Shown one piece after another: positions 25,762 to 33,377 of a stretch of DNA of 64,000 bases (position 1 is its first letter; each line of letters opens with the position of its first letter). The translations under genes were made by a program, and so were the position numbers. The stretch lies in contig JAFRHG010000004.1 of NCBI GenBank assembly GCA_017433375.1, positions 113,251 to 177,250 of the forward strand, given 5' to 3'. Source of the stretch: Bacillota bacterium (GTDB lineage: Bacteria; Bacillota; Clostridia; Peptostreptococcales; Anaerovoracaceae). The notes under the pieces were generated by a model. That model ran no database searches. It was given only the letters and a program-made list of their open reading frames with translations, and had not been told where the DNA came from.

Positions 25762-26781
25762 ATGAAGATTCTGGTGACCGGAGGAGCCGGTTTTATCGGC
25801 GCCAACTTTGTGTTTTATATGCTGGAGGAGCATCCCGAGGACGAGATCGTCTGCCTGGATGCCCTGACCTACGCGGGGAATCTGGAGACCCTGGAGCCGG
25901 CTATGGACAATCCCCGTTTCCGGTTCGTGAAGGGCGATGTGGCCGACCGGAAGGCGGTCTTCCCCCTCTTTGAGGAGGAAGGGTTCGATGTGGTGGTCAA
26001 CTTCGCCGCCGAATCCCATGTGGACCGGTCCATCGAGGATCCGGGCATCTTCCTGAAGACCAACATCCTGGGCACCCAGGTGCTCATGGACGCCTCCCGT
26101 GAGTACGGCGTGAAGCGATTCCATCAGGTGGGCACCGACGAAGTGTACGGCGACCTGCCCCTGGACCGGCCGGACCTGTTCTTTACCGAGGACATGCCCG
26201 TCACCGCCTCCAGCCCCTATTCGGCATCCAAGGCGTCGGCGGACCTCCTGGTCATGGCCTATCACCGGACCTTCGGGCTGCCGGTGACCATCAGCCGCTG
26301 CTCCAACAACTACGGACCCTACCAGTTCCCGGAGAAGCTGATCCCCCTGATGATCGCCAACGCCCTGGCGGACAAGCCCCTGCCCGTATACGGCACCGGC
26401 GAGAACGTGCGGGACTGGCTCTATGTGGAGGATCACTGCCGGGCCATCGACATGATCCTGCGCGGCGGCCGGGAAGGGGAGGTCTACAACATCGGCGGCC
26501 ACAATGAGCGGAACAACCTGGAGGTCGTCAAGACCATCCTCGCCCAGCTGGGCAAGCCGGAGAGCCTGATCACCTTCGTGGGCGACCGGAAGGGCCACGA
26601 CCTGCGGTACGCCATCGATCCGACCAAGATCCACGAGGAACTGGGATGGCTGCCCACCACGACATTCGATGACGGCATCCGCCAGACCATCGACTGGTAC
26701 CTGAACAACGAGCCCTGGTGGAAGAACATCATCAGCGGAGAGTATCAGCAGTACTACGAGAAGATGTATTCGAACCGGTAG
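25762..26781 (+). CDS. rmlB: dTDP-glucose 4,6-dehydratase
   Basis: RmlB (RfbB) converts dTDP-glucose to dTDP-4-keto-6-deoxyglucose, the substrate of the WecE-like aminotransferase at 7305. The 339-residue SDR-family protein shows the NAD loop G-G-A-G-F-I-G at the N-terminus, the active-site T-D-E-V-Y-G-D, and Y-S-A-S-K-A-S-A-D with the Tyr-Lys pair. The ribosome site is AGGAAGGAG. It stands 17 kb from rmlA, in an operon with the CapK-like and CDP-glycerol-transferase genes and followed 16 bases on by a membrane-protein gene. Confidence 0.97.
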   Translation: MKILVTGGAGFIGANFVFYMLEEHPEDEIVCLDALTYAGNLETLEPAMDNPRFRFVKGDVADRKAVFPLFEEEGFDVVVNFAAESHVDRSIEDPGIFLKTNILGTQVLMDASREYGVKRFHQVGTDEVYGDLPLDRPDLFFTEDMPVTASSPYSASKASADLLVMAYHRTFGLPVTISRCSNNYGPYQFPEKLIPLMIANALADKPLPVYGTGENVRDWLYVEDHCRAIDMILRGGREGEVYNIGGHNERNNLEVVKTILAQLGKPESLITFVGDRKGHDLRYAIDPTKIHEELGWLPTTTFDDGIRQTIDWYLNNEPWWKNIISGEYQQYYEKMYSNR

Positions 26782-26797
26782 AGACAGGAAGCGGACA

Positions 26798-28060
26798 ATG
26801 GGACAGGAGCAAAAGCAATACCGCCTGCGTGACAGGCTGAAGGACGGCTATACGGTGACGATCCGATGGACGGACATCCTCTGGGTGAGCGTCATCGGGC
26901 TGTTTTCCGGCGTATGCCTGGAGCTGTTTTACCGGATGATCGTGGATTACAACGACAAGTATTCCTCGGACATGCGGTACTACGTGGTGACCAACGTGGA
27001 AAACGGGGAGGAGCACGACCGGCTCCTCGGCTTCCTGTTTCAGTTTTTCTATGACATCAACCAGAACACCATGGAGGCCAACATCTATCTGGCCGCGGTC
27101 ATCGCCGCCATCATCGTGGTGAACTATCTGGTCATCCGCTTCTTCCTGAAGGACGACGGCATGCTGGAGGGGGTTCCCCGTCCGGCCATGCAGTTTTTCT
27201 CCGTGGCGGTCCTGTTCATCGGTCCCATCTGGGTGCCGGTGATCCACGAGTGGTTCTACCGCCACTCCTTCCAGTCCTTCGCCTGGCATTCCCCGACCCA
27301 GCAGTCCATGACCCTGTTCTCCATGATTGCCTCCCTCTGCTTCCTGAAAATGTATCTCCACGCAGAGGAGAAGGGGGTGCATCCCGGCTGGTGGATCGCC
27401 ACCATGATGACCGTCTTTCTGTCGGCCTTCGCCAAACCAAGCTTTTTCTTCGGCCTCGTTGCCACAGTGGTGGTCATGTTCATCATCGATCTGGTACGGG
27501 GCGGAAAGGAAGGATGGGCGAAGCGCCTGGGCAGACTGTTTATCATGGGTTGTTCCCTGATCCCCAGCGGGCTCTATGTGATCTATCTGCACACCCAGCA
27601 GTTCGGTGACGGCGGCGCTTCGGAGGAGGTCCACAAGGTCATCGTGGGCATCTCCCATGTCATCCACTACGACAATCTGCTGGCCGCGGTGGTCTGCGGA
27701 ATGGCCTTCCCCCTGGTGGTCTGCTTCGCCAACATCCGCCGCCTGAAGGACAAGAAGTATCAGTTCACCTTCTGGGTGTTCTTTATGGGCGTGCTCCAGT
27801 GGGCCCTGCTGACGGAAACGGGACGGCGGGGGAAGTACGGCAACTTCGGCTGGGGACAGGTCTACGGTTCCTATTTTATCACCCTGGTGAGCACTGCCCT
27901 GGCGCTGGAGAACTTCTATCACAAGGATTCCGTTTTTGCCGGTAAAAAAACCGCCAGAACAATTTACTTCATCGTTCTGGCGATTCTGCTTGTCTTGCAT
28001 ATTGCGTCCCAGCTCTGGTACTTCCGCCTCATTCTGACGGGGCACGGCTACATGCACTAG
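26798..28060 (+). CDS. Polytopic membrane protein of unknown function
   Basis: This 420-residue protein has about nine or ten hydrophobic segments. Visible features are an N-terminal basic helix, a first span followed by an external loop of about 60 residues (Y-N-D-K-Y-S-S-D), a loop with H-E-W-F-Y-R-H-S-F, and a late G-R-R-G-K-Y-G-N-F-G-W-G-Q-V-Y segment. I do not recognise a family. Its operon position after rmlB suggests a role in sugar transfer or polymer assembly, and GT-C or O-acyltransferase activity are possibilities I cannot support by motifs. Confidence 0.6.
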   Translation: MGQEQKQYRLRDRLKDGYTVTIRWTDILWVSVIGLFSGVCLELFYRMIVDYNDKYSSDMRYYVVTNVENGEEHDRLLGFLFQFFYDINQNTMEANIYLAAVIAAIIVVNYLVIRFFLKDDGMLEGVPRPAMQFFSVAVLFIGPIWVPVIHEWFYRHSFQSFAWHSPTQQSMTLFSMIASLCFLKMYLHAEEKGVHPGWWIATMMTVFLSAFAKPSFFFGLVATVVVMFIIDLVRGGKEGWAKRLGRLFIMGCSLIPSGLYVIYLHTQQFGDGGASEEVHKVIVGISHVIHYDNLLAAVVCGMAFPLVVCFANIRRLKDKKYQFTFWVFFMGVLQWALLTETGRRGKYGNFGWGQVYGSYFITLVSTALALENFYHKDSVFAGKKTARTIYFIVLAILLVLHIASQLWYFRLILTGHGYMH

Positions 28061-28083
28061 AGCCTTCGGAACACGGCGGTGTC

Positions 28084-28129
28084 TTAAAACACCATGGCCG
28101 CCCGGCCGGGCTTTAAAGCACCATGGCCG
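28084..28129 (-). repeat. Short direct repeat at the 3' end of the lysin-like gene
   Basis: Positions 28084-28100 and 28113-28129 match at 16 of 17 bases. The second copy encodes the last residues (A-M-V-L) and stop of the minus-strand lysin-like gene. The first, 29 bases further on, would encode A-M-V-F and a stop. It looks like a duplicated gene tail. Confidence 0.6.
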
Positions 28130-29408
28130 TGTGTCTTCCCGGACTGATCAGGATATCCCCTCGCTGCAGGTAGATCTCTGTGGTGAGGGTTTTGCTGTCG
28201 GTGATCTTGACGAAATATCCCGTAGCCATCAGCGGATTCAGGAAGTCGGAATTGCCCGTGCTTCCGGGAGCCTTGTTGCCTCCCGTAAAGGCCGGGGTGA
28301 TGCCGGCGCAGTTCACGCAGGCGCCCACCAGCGGGGAACAGGAGACCTCACAGTTCTTGGTAATTTTTGACATATCCCAGTTGGCCTTCTGGGCCAGGAG
28401 ACGAAGCTCTCCCCGGCCGCCGGCCGGCTTCTGGTCGTATCCGATGTGGTTGTTGGCGCAGGCGGCTTCCATGGCGGTTGCTGCCCGGTTGGCCAGGGTG
28501 GCATTCTTGAACCGGACGATGACCCGCCAGTTGTTGTAGGATCCCTTCTTGGAACTGTAGGACCAGTTGGAGGTGGCCACTTCGCTGCCGGTCTGATCGC
28601 CGGCCTTCCCGCCGGTCGTATTCCAGTGCTCGTCTCCGGCCGCCTGGCCGATCCGGGTCTTTCTCGCCGAAGCGGACCGCTTATCGGAAACCGGTCCCGT
28701 GCAGGTCTTGCCGTTCAGTACCGCGTAGGCCTGAACCGTGTAGGACCAGGTGGAGTTCACCTTTTTATCGTAATACAGGGCGCAGGGATCGCTTCCGGCG
28801 GCGACGGTGCGGGTGGAGATCAGCTTGCCGCTGCTGTCATATTCCTTGACGTAGTAGCCGCGCACTCCGGCCAGGGCCTTCCAGCGGACGTCCATCCGGC
28901 GGTATCCCGGGCTGTATACGTTGATCGACGGCTTGGTGAGGGCCAGCTTCTTGGTTTTGATCTTCTTCACTGCGGAGAACCGGCCGCTTTTCTGGGCCAG
29001 GCGTGTGCGCTGAACGAAGATGGGCAGGGGCCGCTTGGAAACCCACTTATGCTTCTTGGAATGGTAGTACTGGGTGTATTCCCGGAAGGCCCGGACCTTG
29101 AACTTGTAGTTGGTGGAAGGCTTCAGGTTGCGCGCGGTGTAGGCGGTGACGCCGTTGTCGTTGATGGTTTTGAGCCAGACGTACTTTTTCCGCTTGCTGT
29201 TGTACATGTAGACCTGGTAGCCTTTGGCCTTCTTGACCTTCTTCCATTTCAGGGTGACGTAGTCCACGCCGGACACGGCCCGCTTCTGGATGACCTTCGC
29301 CGGGCGGGAGGCAGCGTAACTGCCCTCCGGCAGGATCAGGTCCGCGGAGAAGGCGACAGCCAGGATCAGCATGGCCAGAATTGCCTTTGCAAAAATGTTC
29401 TTTCTCAT
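28113..29408 (-). CDS. Secreted FN3-domain protein with phage-lysin-like cysteine peptidase domain (copy 1)
   Basis: This is a predicted secreted cell-wall hydrolase (431 residues). The ATG at 29408 is used because AAAGAGG lies ten bases upstream; an in-frame TTG at 29429 lies within that site. A signal peptide (about 1-33, ending S-Y-A-A-S) precedes two fibronectin-III-like, Lys-rich repeats (about 35-235). The C-terminal 170 residues (G-Q-A-A-G-D, K-A-G-D-Q-T-G, N-H-I-G-Y-D-Q-K-P) resemble catalytic modules of gut-phage endolysins as I remember them, with the likely nucleophile in E-V-S-C-S-P and His in the terminal G-R-H-T-A-M-V-L. The protein at 34568 is a close paralogue. Confidence 0.75.
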   Translation of the reverse strand: MRKNIFAKAILAMLILAVAFSADLILPEGSYAASRPAKVIQKRAVSGVDYVTLKWKKVKKAKGYQVYMYNSKRKKYVWLKTINDNGVTAYTARNLKPSTNYKFKVRAFREYTQYYHSKKHKWVSKRPLPIFVQRTRLAQKSGRFSAVKKIKTKKLALTKPSINVYSPGYRRMDVRWKALAGVRGYYVKEYDSSGKLISTRTVAAGSDPCALYYDKKVNSTWSYTVQAYAVLNGKTCTGPVSDKRSASARKTRIGQAAGDEHWNTTGGKAGDQTGSEVATSNWSYSSKKGSYNNWRVIVRFKNATLANRAATAMEAACANNHIGYDQKPAGGRGELRLLAQKANWDMSKITKNCEVSCSPLVGACVNCAGITPAFTGGNKAPGSTGNSDFLNPLMATGYFVKITDSKTLTTEIYLQRGDILISPGRHTAMVL

Positions 29409-29441
29409 TTCTCTAACCTCTTTACGCAATTTTCCATACTC

Positions 29442-29447
29442 ATTATA
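29442..29447 (-). promoter_or_regulatory. -10 box of the lysin-like gene
   Basis: TATAAT on the minus strand, predicting transcription from about 29435 and a short leader that contains the ribosome site of the gene starting at 29408. No good -35 box stands at the usual distance. Confidence 0.5.
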
Positions 29448-29740
29448 TAGGAAAGCAAAATGTCAGTTCCAGTTTTTTATGGAAAGATAAGATTTTTTTG
29501 CCGAAATTTTCCTGTAATGAAAAGGAAATTGGACGAAACGGGGAAGATATTGTAGAATTTCCCCCTTTCCCCGAAAAGGCACACAACATATCCCCGGGCA
29601 AAAGAGGGCCGGTCAGCCGGCGGCGGGGCGGGGAAGGCTGCCGGGAGAAAAGGGAGAAACCCGTTGCAATCACTGGGATGCAGTCGATGAAAGCCGGGAC
29701 GGTGAGAAGGGGCCTGGAGGGCCTCCGGAGCCGCTATCAA
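29448..29740. other. Gene-free divergent intergenic stretch with a GC-rich inverted-repeat block
   Basis: The first 100 bases are AT-rich. From about 29600 to 29730 the sequence becomes GC-rich with several short self-complementary blocks (for example around 29608-29625, and 29711-29735 where GGCCTGGAGGGCCTCC occurs). A possible plus-strand promoter (TTGGAC, 16 bases, TGTAGA) starts near 29531. No open frame with a ribosome site is convincing, so a small structured RNA is possible but unproven. Confidence 0.35.
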
Positions 29741-29769
29741 TTGCTTACTGGAAAAAAATAGGATATAAT
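29741..29769 (+). promoter_or_regulatory. Sigma-A promoter of the NlpC/P60-like gene at 29823
   Basis: TTGCTT (29741-29746), 17 bases, TATAAT (29764-29769); leader of about 47 bases. Confidence 0.85.
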
Positions 29770-29822
29770 TCTCATCGCAGCAGTCGTTACAGTACGGATT
29801 GAGAAAAGGAAGGAAGAATAGC

Positions 29823-31277
29823 ATGAGCACGTGTGAAAGAAAGCATGGCCGCATGATGGTTTTCCTGCTCGTTCTTTTTGTCGCAGTGGCCTTCAGCATG
29901 CCTGAAGGAGCGGACGCGGCATCGAAAAAGCCGGGCAAGGTAAAGGGCCTGAAGGTAACGTCGACGAGCTACAATTCCGTTTCACTGAATTGGAAGAAGC
30001 CTGCGAAGGCAAAGAAATACGAAGTATACCGGTCCACATCCAGAACCGGAAAATACAAGAAGGTCAAAAAGACCGGATCCCGGTCCTTCAAGAGCAGCGG
30101 TCTCGTCACAGGACAGACCTACTGGTATAAGGTACGGGCGATCAACGGAAAGAGGAAGGGGAAGTTCAGCGCGGCAGTTTCCGCCGTTCCCCAGCTGAAG
30201 AAACCCGGGTTCACAGCAACGTCCAACGCGGGCGGCCCGAAGCTGGTTGCCGGCAAGGTGACCGGCGCGTCCGGCTACATCTTCTACCGGGACGGCCAGG
30301 CCATCGCCAAACAGGCGGGGACGACCTTTGTGGATTCCGCCATTTCCGAAAAATCCACCCACAACTACCGGACGGCGGCCTACCGGACCCAGAACGGAAA
30401 GACCATCGTGTCTCCCCTCTCCCGGACCATGCCCGCTTCCAAGCTCTCCGTCGCCGTGGATCTGGTCAACTGCAATACGGTGAACAGTCTGCAGGCGGGA
30501 GGATCCTTTGATCTGACGGGAACGATCAGGTCTACCTCCCTCATCAAGAGGGTGGAGATCGGCATCGTGGACAAGTCCACCAACAAGTGGGTGAGCGGAG
30601 CCAAGTACGACAACGGCAACGTAAATGCCAAGGAGTTCAATATCGCCAACGCGAAGAGCGCCATTTCCTTCGGCGCCCTCTATGGAGGCGTGTACAGTTA
30701 CCGGATCTACGCCCATCTTGAGGACGGCAGCCTGGTGACCGTGCTGAACCACACCTTCTCCGTGGCGGCGGGAACGGGCGCGGCAGCCATCGCCTCGACG
30801 GCGGCCCGGCTGGCATGGCCCTACGGAACGTCATCCAGCAAATACGCGTATCCCAGCGGCAGTGCGACCGACGCCTTCAACGCGGCCATTCAGCTGGCCT
30901 ACGGATCACGGTCCGGATGGGGCGCCCAGACCAAGGCCGGCGCGTCATGCGACGTATTCGTGGGAACCTGCATTCGTGCTTCCGGCTACGACACCGGATT
31001 CCCCCGCGGCCTGGACGGCGTGGAGAGCTACTGCAGCAAGCATCCGGAAAAGTGGAGAGTCACCGGTCTGAAAAGTGAGAGCGGCATGGTGGCAGGAGAT
31101 GTGATCTACCAGATCTACAGCGGAGGCGGCGGCCACATCCTGATCTATCTGGGCAACAACAGGGTCGCCAACGCCCACTACAACGGCAAGACTTACGGCA
31201 TCATCCAGACATTCTCCAGCCAGGTCAAGGCAGCGTCCAAGTGCAAGAAGTACATCGTCTACCGGGCGGTGCAATAG
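29823..31277 (+). CDS. Secreted FN3-domain NlpC/P60-like cell-wall peptidase
   Basis: This predicted peptidoglycan hydrolase has 484 residues. The ATG at 29823 follows GGAAGGAAG and fits the promoter. A signal peptide ends near A-D-A-A-S (about residue 35). A fibronectin-III-like domain (S-V-S-L-N-W-K-K) and a second FN3-like repeat reach about residue 215, followed by a beta-rich domain to about 320. The C-terminal 150 residues are papain-like, with a probable nucleophile Cys376 in G-A-S-C-D-V-F and His438 in G-G-G-H-I-L-I-Y. The first 200 residues are clearly homologous to those of the protein at 42799. It has its own promoter and terminator. Confidence 0.8.
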   Translation: MSTCERKHGRMMVFLLVLFVAVAFSMPEGADAASKKPGKVKGLKVTSTSYNSVSLNWKKPAKAKKYEVYRSTSRTGKYKKVKKTGSRSFKSSGLVTGQTYWYKVRAINGKRKGKFSAAVSAVPQLKKPGFTATSNAGGPKLVAGKVTGASGYIFYRDGQAIAKQAGTTFVDSAISEKSTHNYRTAAYRTQNGKTIVSPLSRTMPASKLSVAVDLVNCNTVNSLQAGGSFDLTGTIRSTSLIKRVEIGIVDKSTNKWVSGAKYDNGNVNAKEFNIANAKSAISFGALYGGVYSYRIYAHLEDGSLVTVLNHTFSVAAGTGAAAIASTAARLAWPYGTSSSKYAYPSGSATDAFNAAIQLAYGSRSGWGAQTKAGASCDVFVGTCIRASGYDTGFPRGLDGVESYCSKHPEKWRVTGLKSESGMVAGDVIYQIYSGGGGHILIYLGNNRVANAHYNGKTYGIIQTFSSQVKAASKCKKYIVYRAVQ

Positions 31278-31319
31278 TTCGGACGGGGCCCTGACGGGAC
31301 TTTGGAAACCAGTAAGAAT

Positions 31320-31354
31320 ACCGCTCCGCGGAGGTCCCTCCGCGGGGCGGTTTT
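31320..31354 (+). terminator. Rho-independent terminator after the NlpC/P60-like gene
   Basis: ACCGCTCCGCGGAGG (31320-31334) pairs with CCTCCGCGGGGCGGT (31337-31351) with one wobble or mismatch, followed by TTTT. Confidence 0.88.
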
Positions 31355-31413
31355 ACGTTCTGAAGGGATGTTTGTTTTTTGAAAAAAGAGTCGACCTCCA
31401 TACCCGGTTAATA

Positions 31414-31422
31414 TGGTATACT
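31414..31422 (+). promoter_or_regulatory. Extended -10 promoter abutting the lysO start codon
   Basis: TGG-TATACT (31414-31422) is an extended -10 element. The ATG at 31429 begins seven bases after it, so the mRNA is predicted to be leaderless. No Shine-Dalgarno sequence precedes the ATG. Confidence 0.6.
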
Positions 31423-31428
31423 AACTCC

Positions 31429-32478
31429 ATGGGTTATCTGGCCATGTACCTGGCCATTACCGTTGCCGGGTACTTCATCGGAAAACAACTGAAAAAAAAG
31501 GATATCCCGCTGCCCTGGCTCAGCCATGTGCAGACGGCGGTCATCATGATCCTGGTATTCTTCATGGGCAGCCGGATCGGTGCCAACGAGGAGATCATCC
31601 GGTCGCTGGATACCATCGGGCTGGTTGCCTTTGCCTATACGCTGATCATCTTCGCGGTGACGACGGCGATTTTTTCCCTGTGCCGGCGGCTGATGGGATT
31701 TGACCGCTACGGCGTGCGCCGCGCGGACCGGAAGAAGAAGGGCCGAGAGCAGGCCGCAGAGCAGAGCACGGAGCAGAGCATAGAACAGAGCGCGGAACAG
31801 GGCGCGGAGCAGACCGGGGAGGCTACCCCGGTTTCCGCCGATCCTTCGGAGGAGAAGCCGGCGGAGGGAAACCGGGTCAACGGGCTGACCATCCTCATCG
31901 TGATCTGCATGGCCATCGGCGTGGTGTGCGGCTGGAAAATTCTGCCAGACGCTTTCATCGCCCACACGGGCACTCTGCTGACGGTTACCCTGTGCGTCCT
32001 TCTGGTGCTCATCGGCATCGACATCGGCACATCGGGATCTCTGGGACAGAACTTCCGCAGCGCGGGCTGGCGCATCCTGGCCTTTCCCTTCATCAATATG
32101 GGGGCCATGGCGGTCAGTTCATTCATCGCGGCGCTGGTGCTTCCCCTCAGCGTGCAGGACGGCCTGTGCATCGGATCGGGCTTCGCCTGGTACTCCCTGG
32201 CGCCGGTCATGCTGGCGGAGTACTCCACCCGGGTCAGCGCCATCTCCTTCATGCACAATATTTTCCGTGAAGTGCTGGGCATCATCCTGATCCCCACGGT
32301 GGCGAAACGGGTAGGCTACATCGAGTGCTACTGCCTGCCGGGATCCACATCCATGGATGTCTGCCTCCCGGTGATCGAGCGGTCCACCAGCGCTGAGGTG
32401 GCGGTGTACTCCTTCATCAACGGGGCCATCCTGTCGGCATCGGTCCCCGTACTGGTCAGCCTATTCATGAGTTTATAA
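31429..32478 (+). CDS. lysO: LysO-family (DUF340) lysine exporter-like membrane protein
   Basis: LysO (YbjE) proteins export lysine in enterobacteria. This 349-residue protein shows the family halves: an N-terminal domain of three spans (W-L-S-H-V-Q-T-A, F-M-G-S-R-I-G-A-N) and a C-terminal core with G-I-D-I-G, G-S-G-F-A-W-Y-S-L-A-P and G-S-T-S-M-D-V-C-L-P. An unusual hydrophilic insert of about 50 residues near 100-148, built of Glu-Gln repeats, separates them. The ATG at 31429 lacks a ribosome site and lies seven bases after an extended -10 box; an in-frame TTG at 31372 would lie upstream of the promoter. Substrate in this organism is not shown. Confidence 0.85.
   Translation: MGYLAMYLAITVAGYFIGKQLKKKDIPLPWLSHVQTAVIMILVFFMGSRIGANEEIIRSLDTIGLVAFAYTLIIFAVTTAIFSLCRRLMGFDRYGVRRADRKKKGREQAAEQSTEQSIEQSAEQGAEQTGEATPVSADPSEEKPAEGNRVNGLTILIVICMAIGVVCGWKILPDAFIAHTGTLLTVTLCVLLVLIGIDIGTSGSLGQNFRSAGWRILAFPFINMGAMAVSSFIAALVLPLSVQDGLCIGSGFAWYSLAPVMLAEYSTRVSAISFMHNIFREVLGIILIPTVAKRVGYIECYCLPGSTSMDVCLPVIERSTSAEVAVYSFINGAILSASVPVLVSLFMSL
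31747..31818 (+). repeat. Six 12-nt tandem repeats encoding (E-Q-x-x)n in lysO
   Basis: Six 12-base units encode E-Q-A-A, E-Q-S-T, E-Q-S-I, E-Q-S-A, E-Q-G-A, E-Q-T-G in frame, in the cytoplasmic loop between the two halves of the exporter. Such arrays can change length by slippage without breaking the frame. Confidence 0.85.
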
Positions 32479-32521
32479 TTCAACGAAACATATATCTTCT
32501 GCAGGAAAGGAACAGACAACC

Positions 32522-33364
32522 ATGAGCAACGTAAACCTGTTTACCGGAAGCAGCGGCTATGTCGTCACCCCGGAACTGATGGACGCCGTCAACGTATCCA
32601 TCGCCCTGAAAAAGCCCCTCCTGATCAAGGGGGAGCCGGGAACGGGCAAGACCATGCTGGCCCAGGCCATCGCGGAATCCCTGGACAAGCCACTGATCGT
32701 CTGGAGCATCAAGTCCACCACCAAGGCCCAGGACGGCCTCTATCTCTACGATACGGTGCAGCGGCTCTACGACAGCCAGTTCGGCGAGGGAGACGTCAGC
32801 GACATCGGCCAGTACATCCGTCTGGGCAAGCTGGGCGAGGCGTTCACCTCGGAGGACCAGGCGGTCCTGCTCATCGACGAGATCGACAAGGCGGACCTGG
32901 AATTCCCCAACGACCTGCTCTGGGAGCTGGACCGGATGGAGTTCTACATCAATGAGACGAAGGAGACCATCACCACGAAGCACCGTCCCATCGTCATCAT
33001 TACCTCCAACGCGGAAAAGGAACTGCCCGACGCCTTCCTGCGCCGGTGCATCTTCCACTACATCGAATTCCCCGACGAGGAGAAGATGCGGGAGATCATC
33101 CGGGTGCATTACGGGGACCTGGATGGCAAGCTGGTGGAGAACGCCCTGGAGGCCTTTTATCAGATCCGGGAGATGAGCGATCTGCAGAAGAAGCCCAGCA
33201 CCTCGGAACTTTTGGACTGGATCCAGGCACTGATGGTGAGCGGCGTCAGCGTGGATGACCTCTCGGAGAAGATGCCCTTCGTCGGCGTGCTGCTGAAGAA
33301 GAACGAGGACATCGAGGTCATGCAGGAAATCAAGGAAAAGGGATATTCCCTCCGCAGGTGGTAA
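32522..33364 (+). CDS. MoxR-family AAA+ ATPase
   Basis: MoxR ATPases act as chaperones, usually with a partner VWA-domain protein, to mature or insert cofactors in target complexes. The 280-residue protein has Walker A G-E-P-G-T-G-K-T near residue 37, Walker B L-L-I-D-E-I-D-K-A near 117, sensor I S-N-A-E-K and the F-L-R-R-C arginine-finger region. AGGAAAGG precedes the ATG. The VWA gene starts 13 bases downstream, the standard pairing. Nothing in the neighbourhood identifies their client. Confidence 0.93.
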   Translation: MSNVNLFTGSSGYVVTPELMDAVNVSIALKKPLLIKGEPGTGKTMLAQAIAESLDKPLIVWSIKSTTKAQDGLYLYDTVQRLYDSQFGEGDVSDIGQYIRLGKLGEAFTSEDQAVLLIDEIDKADLEFPNDLLWELDRMEFYINETKETITTKHRPIVIITSNAEKELPDAFLRRCIFHYIEFPDEEKMREIIRVHYGDLDGKLVENALEAFYQIREMSDLQKKPSTSELLDWIQALMVSGVSVDDLSEKMPFVGVLLKKNEDIEVMQEIKEKGYSLRRW

Positions 33365-33377
33365 GCGAGGTCGCCCC

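Noticed and set aside
29640-29720. Cobalamin-riboswitch-like fragments (CACTG, AAGCCGGGA) in the intergenic block
   Set aside because: Fragments occur but the ordered core and closing stems are missing, and the likely promoter of the downstream gene lies after them.
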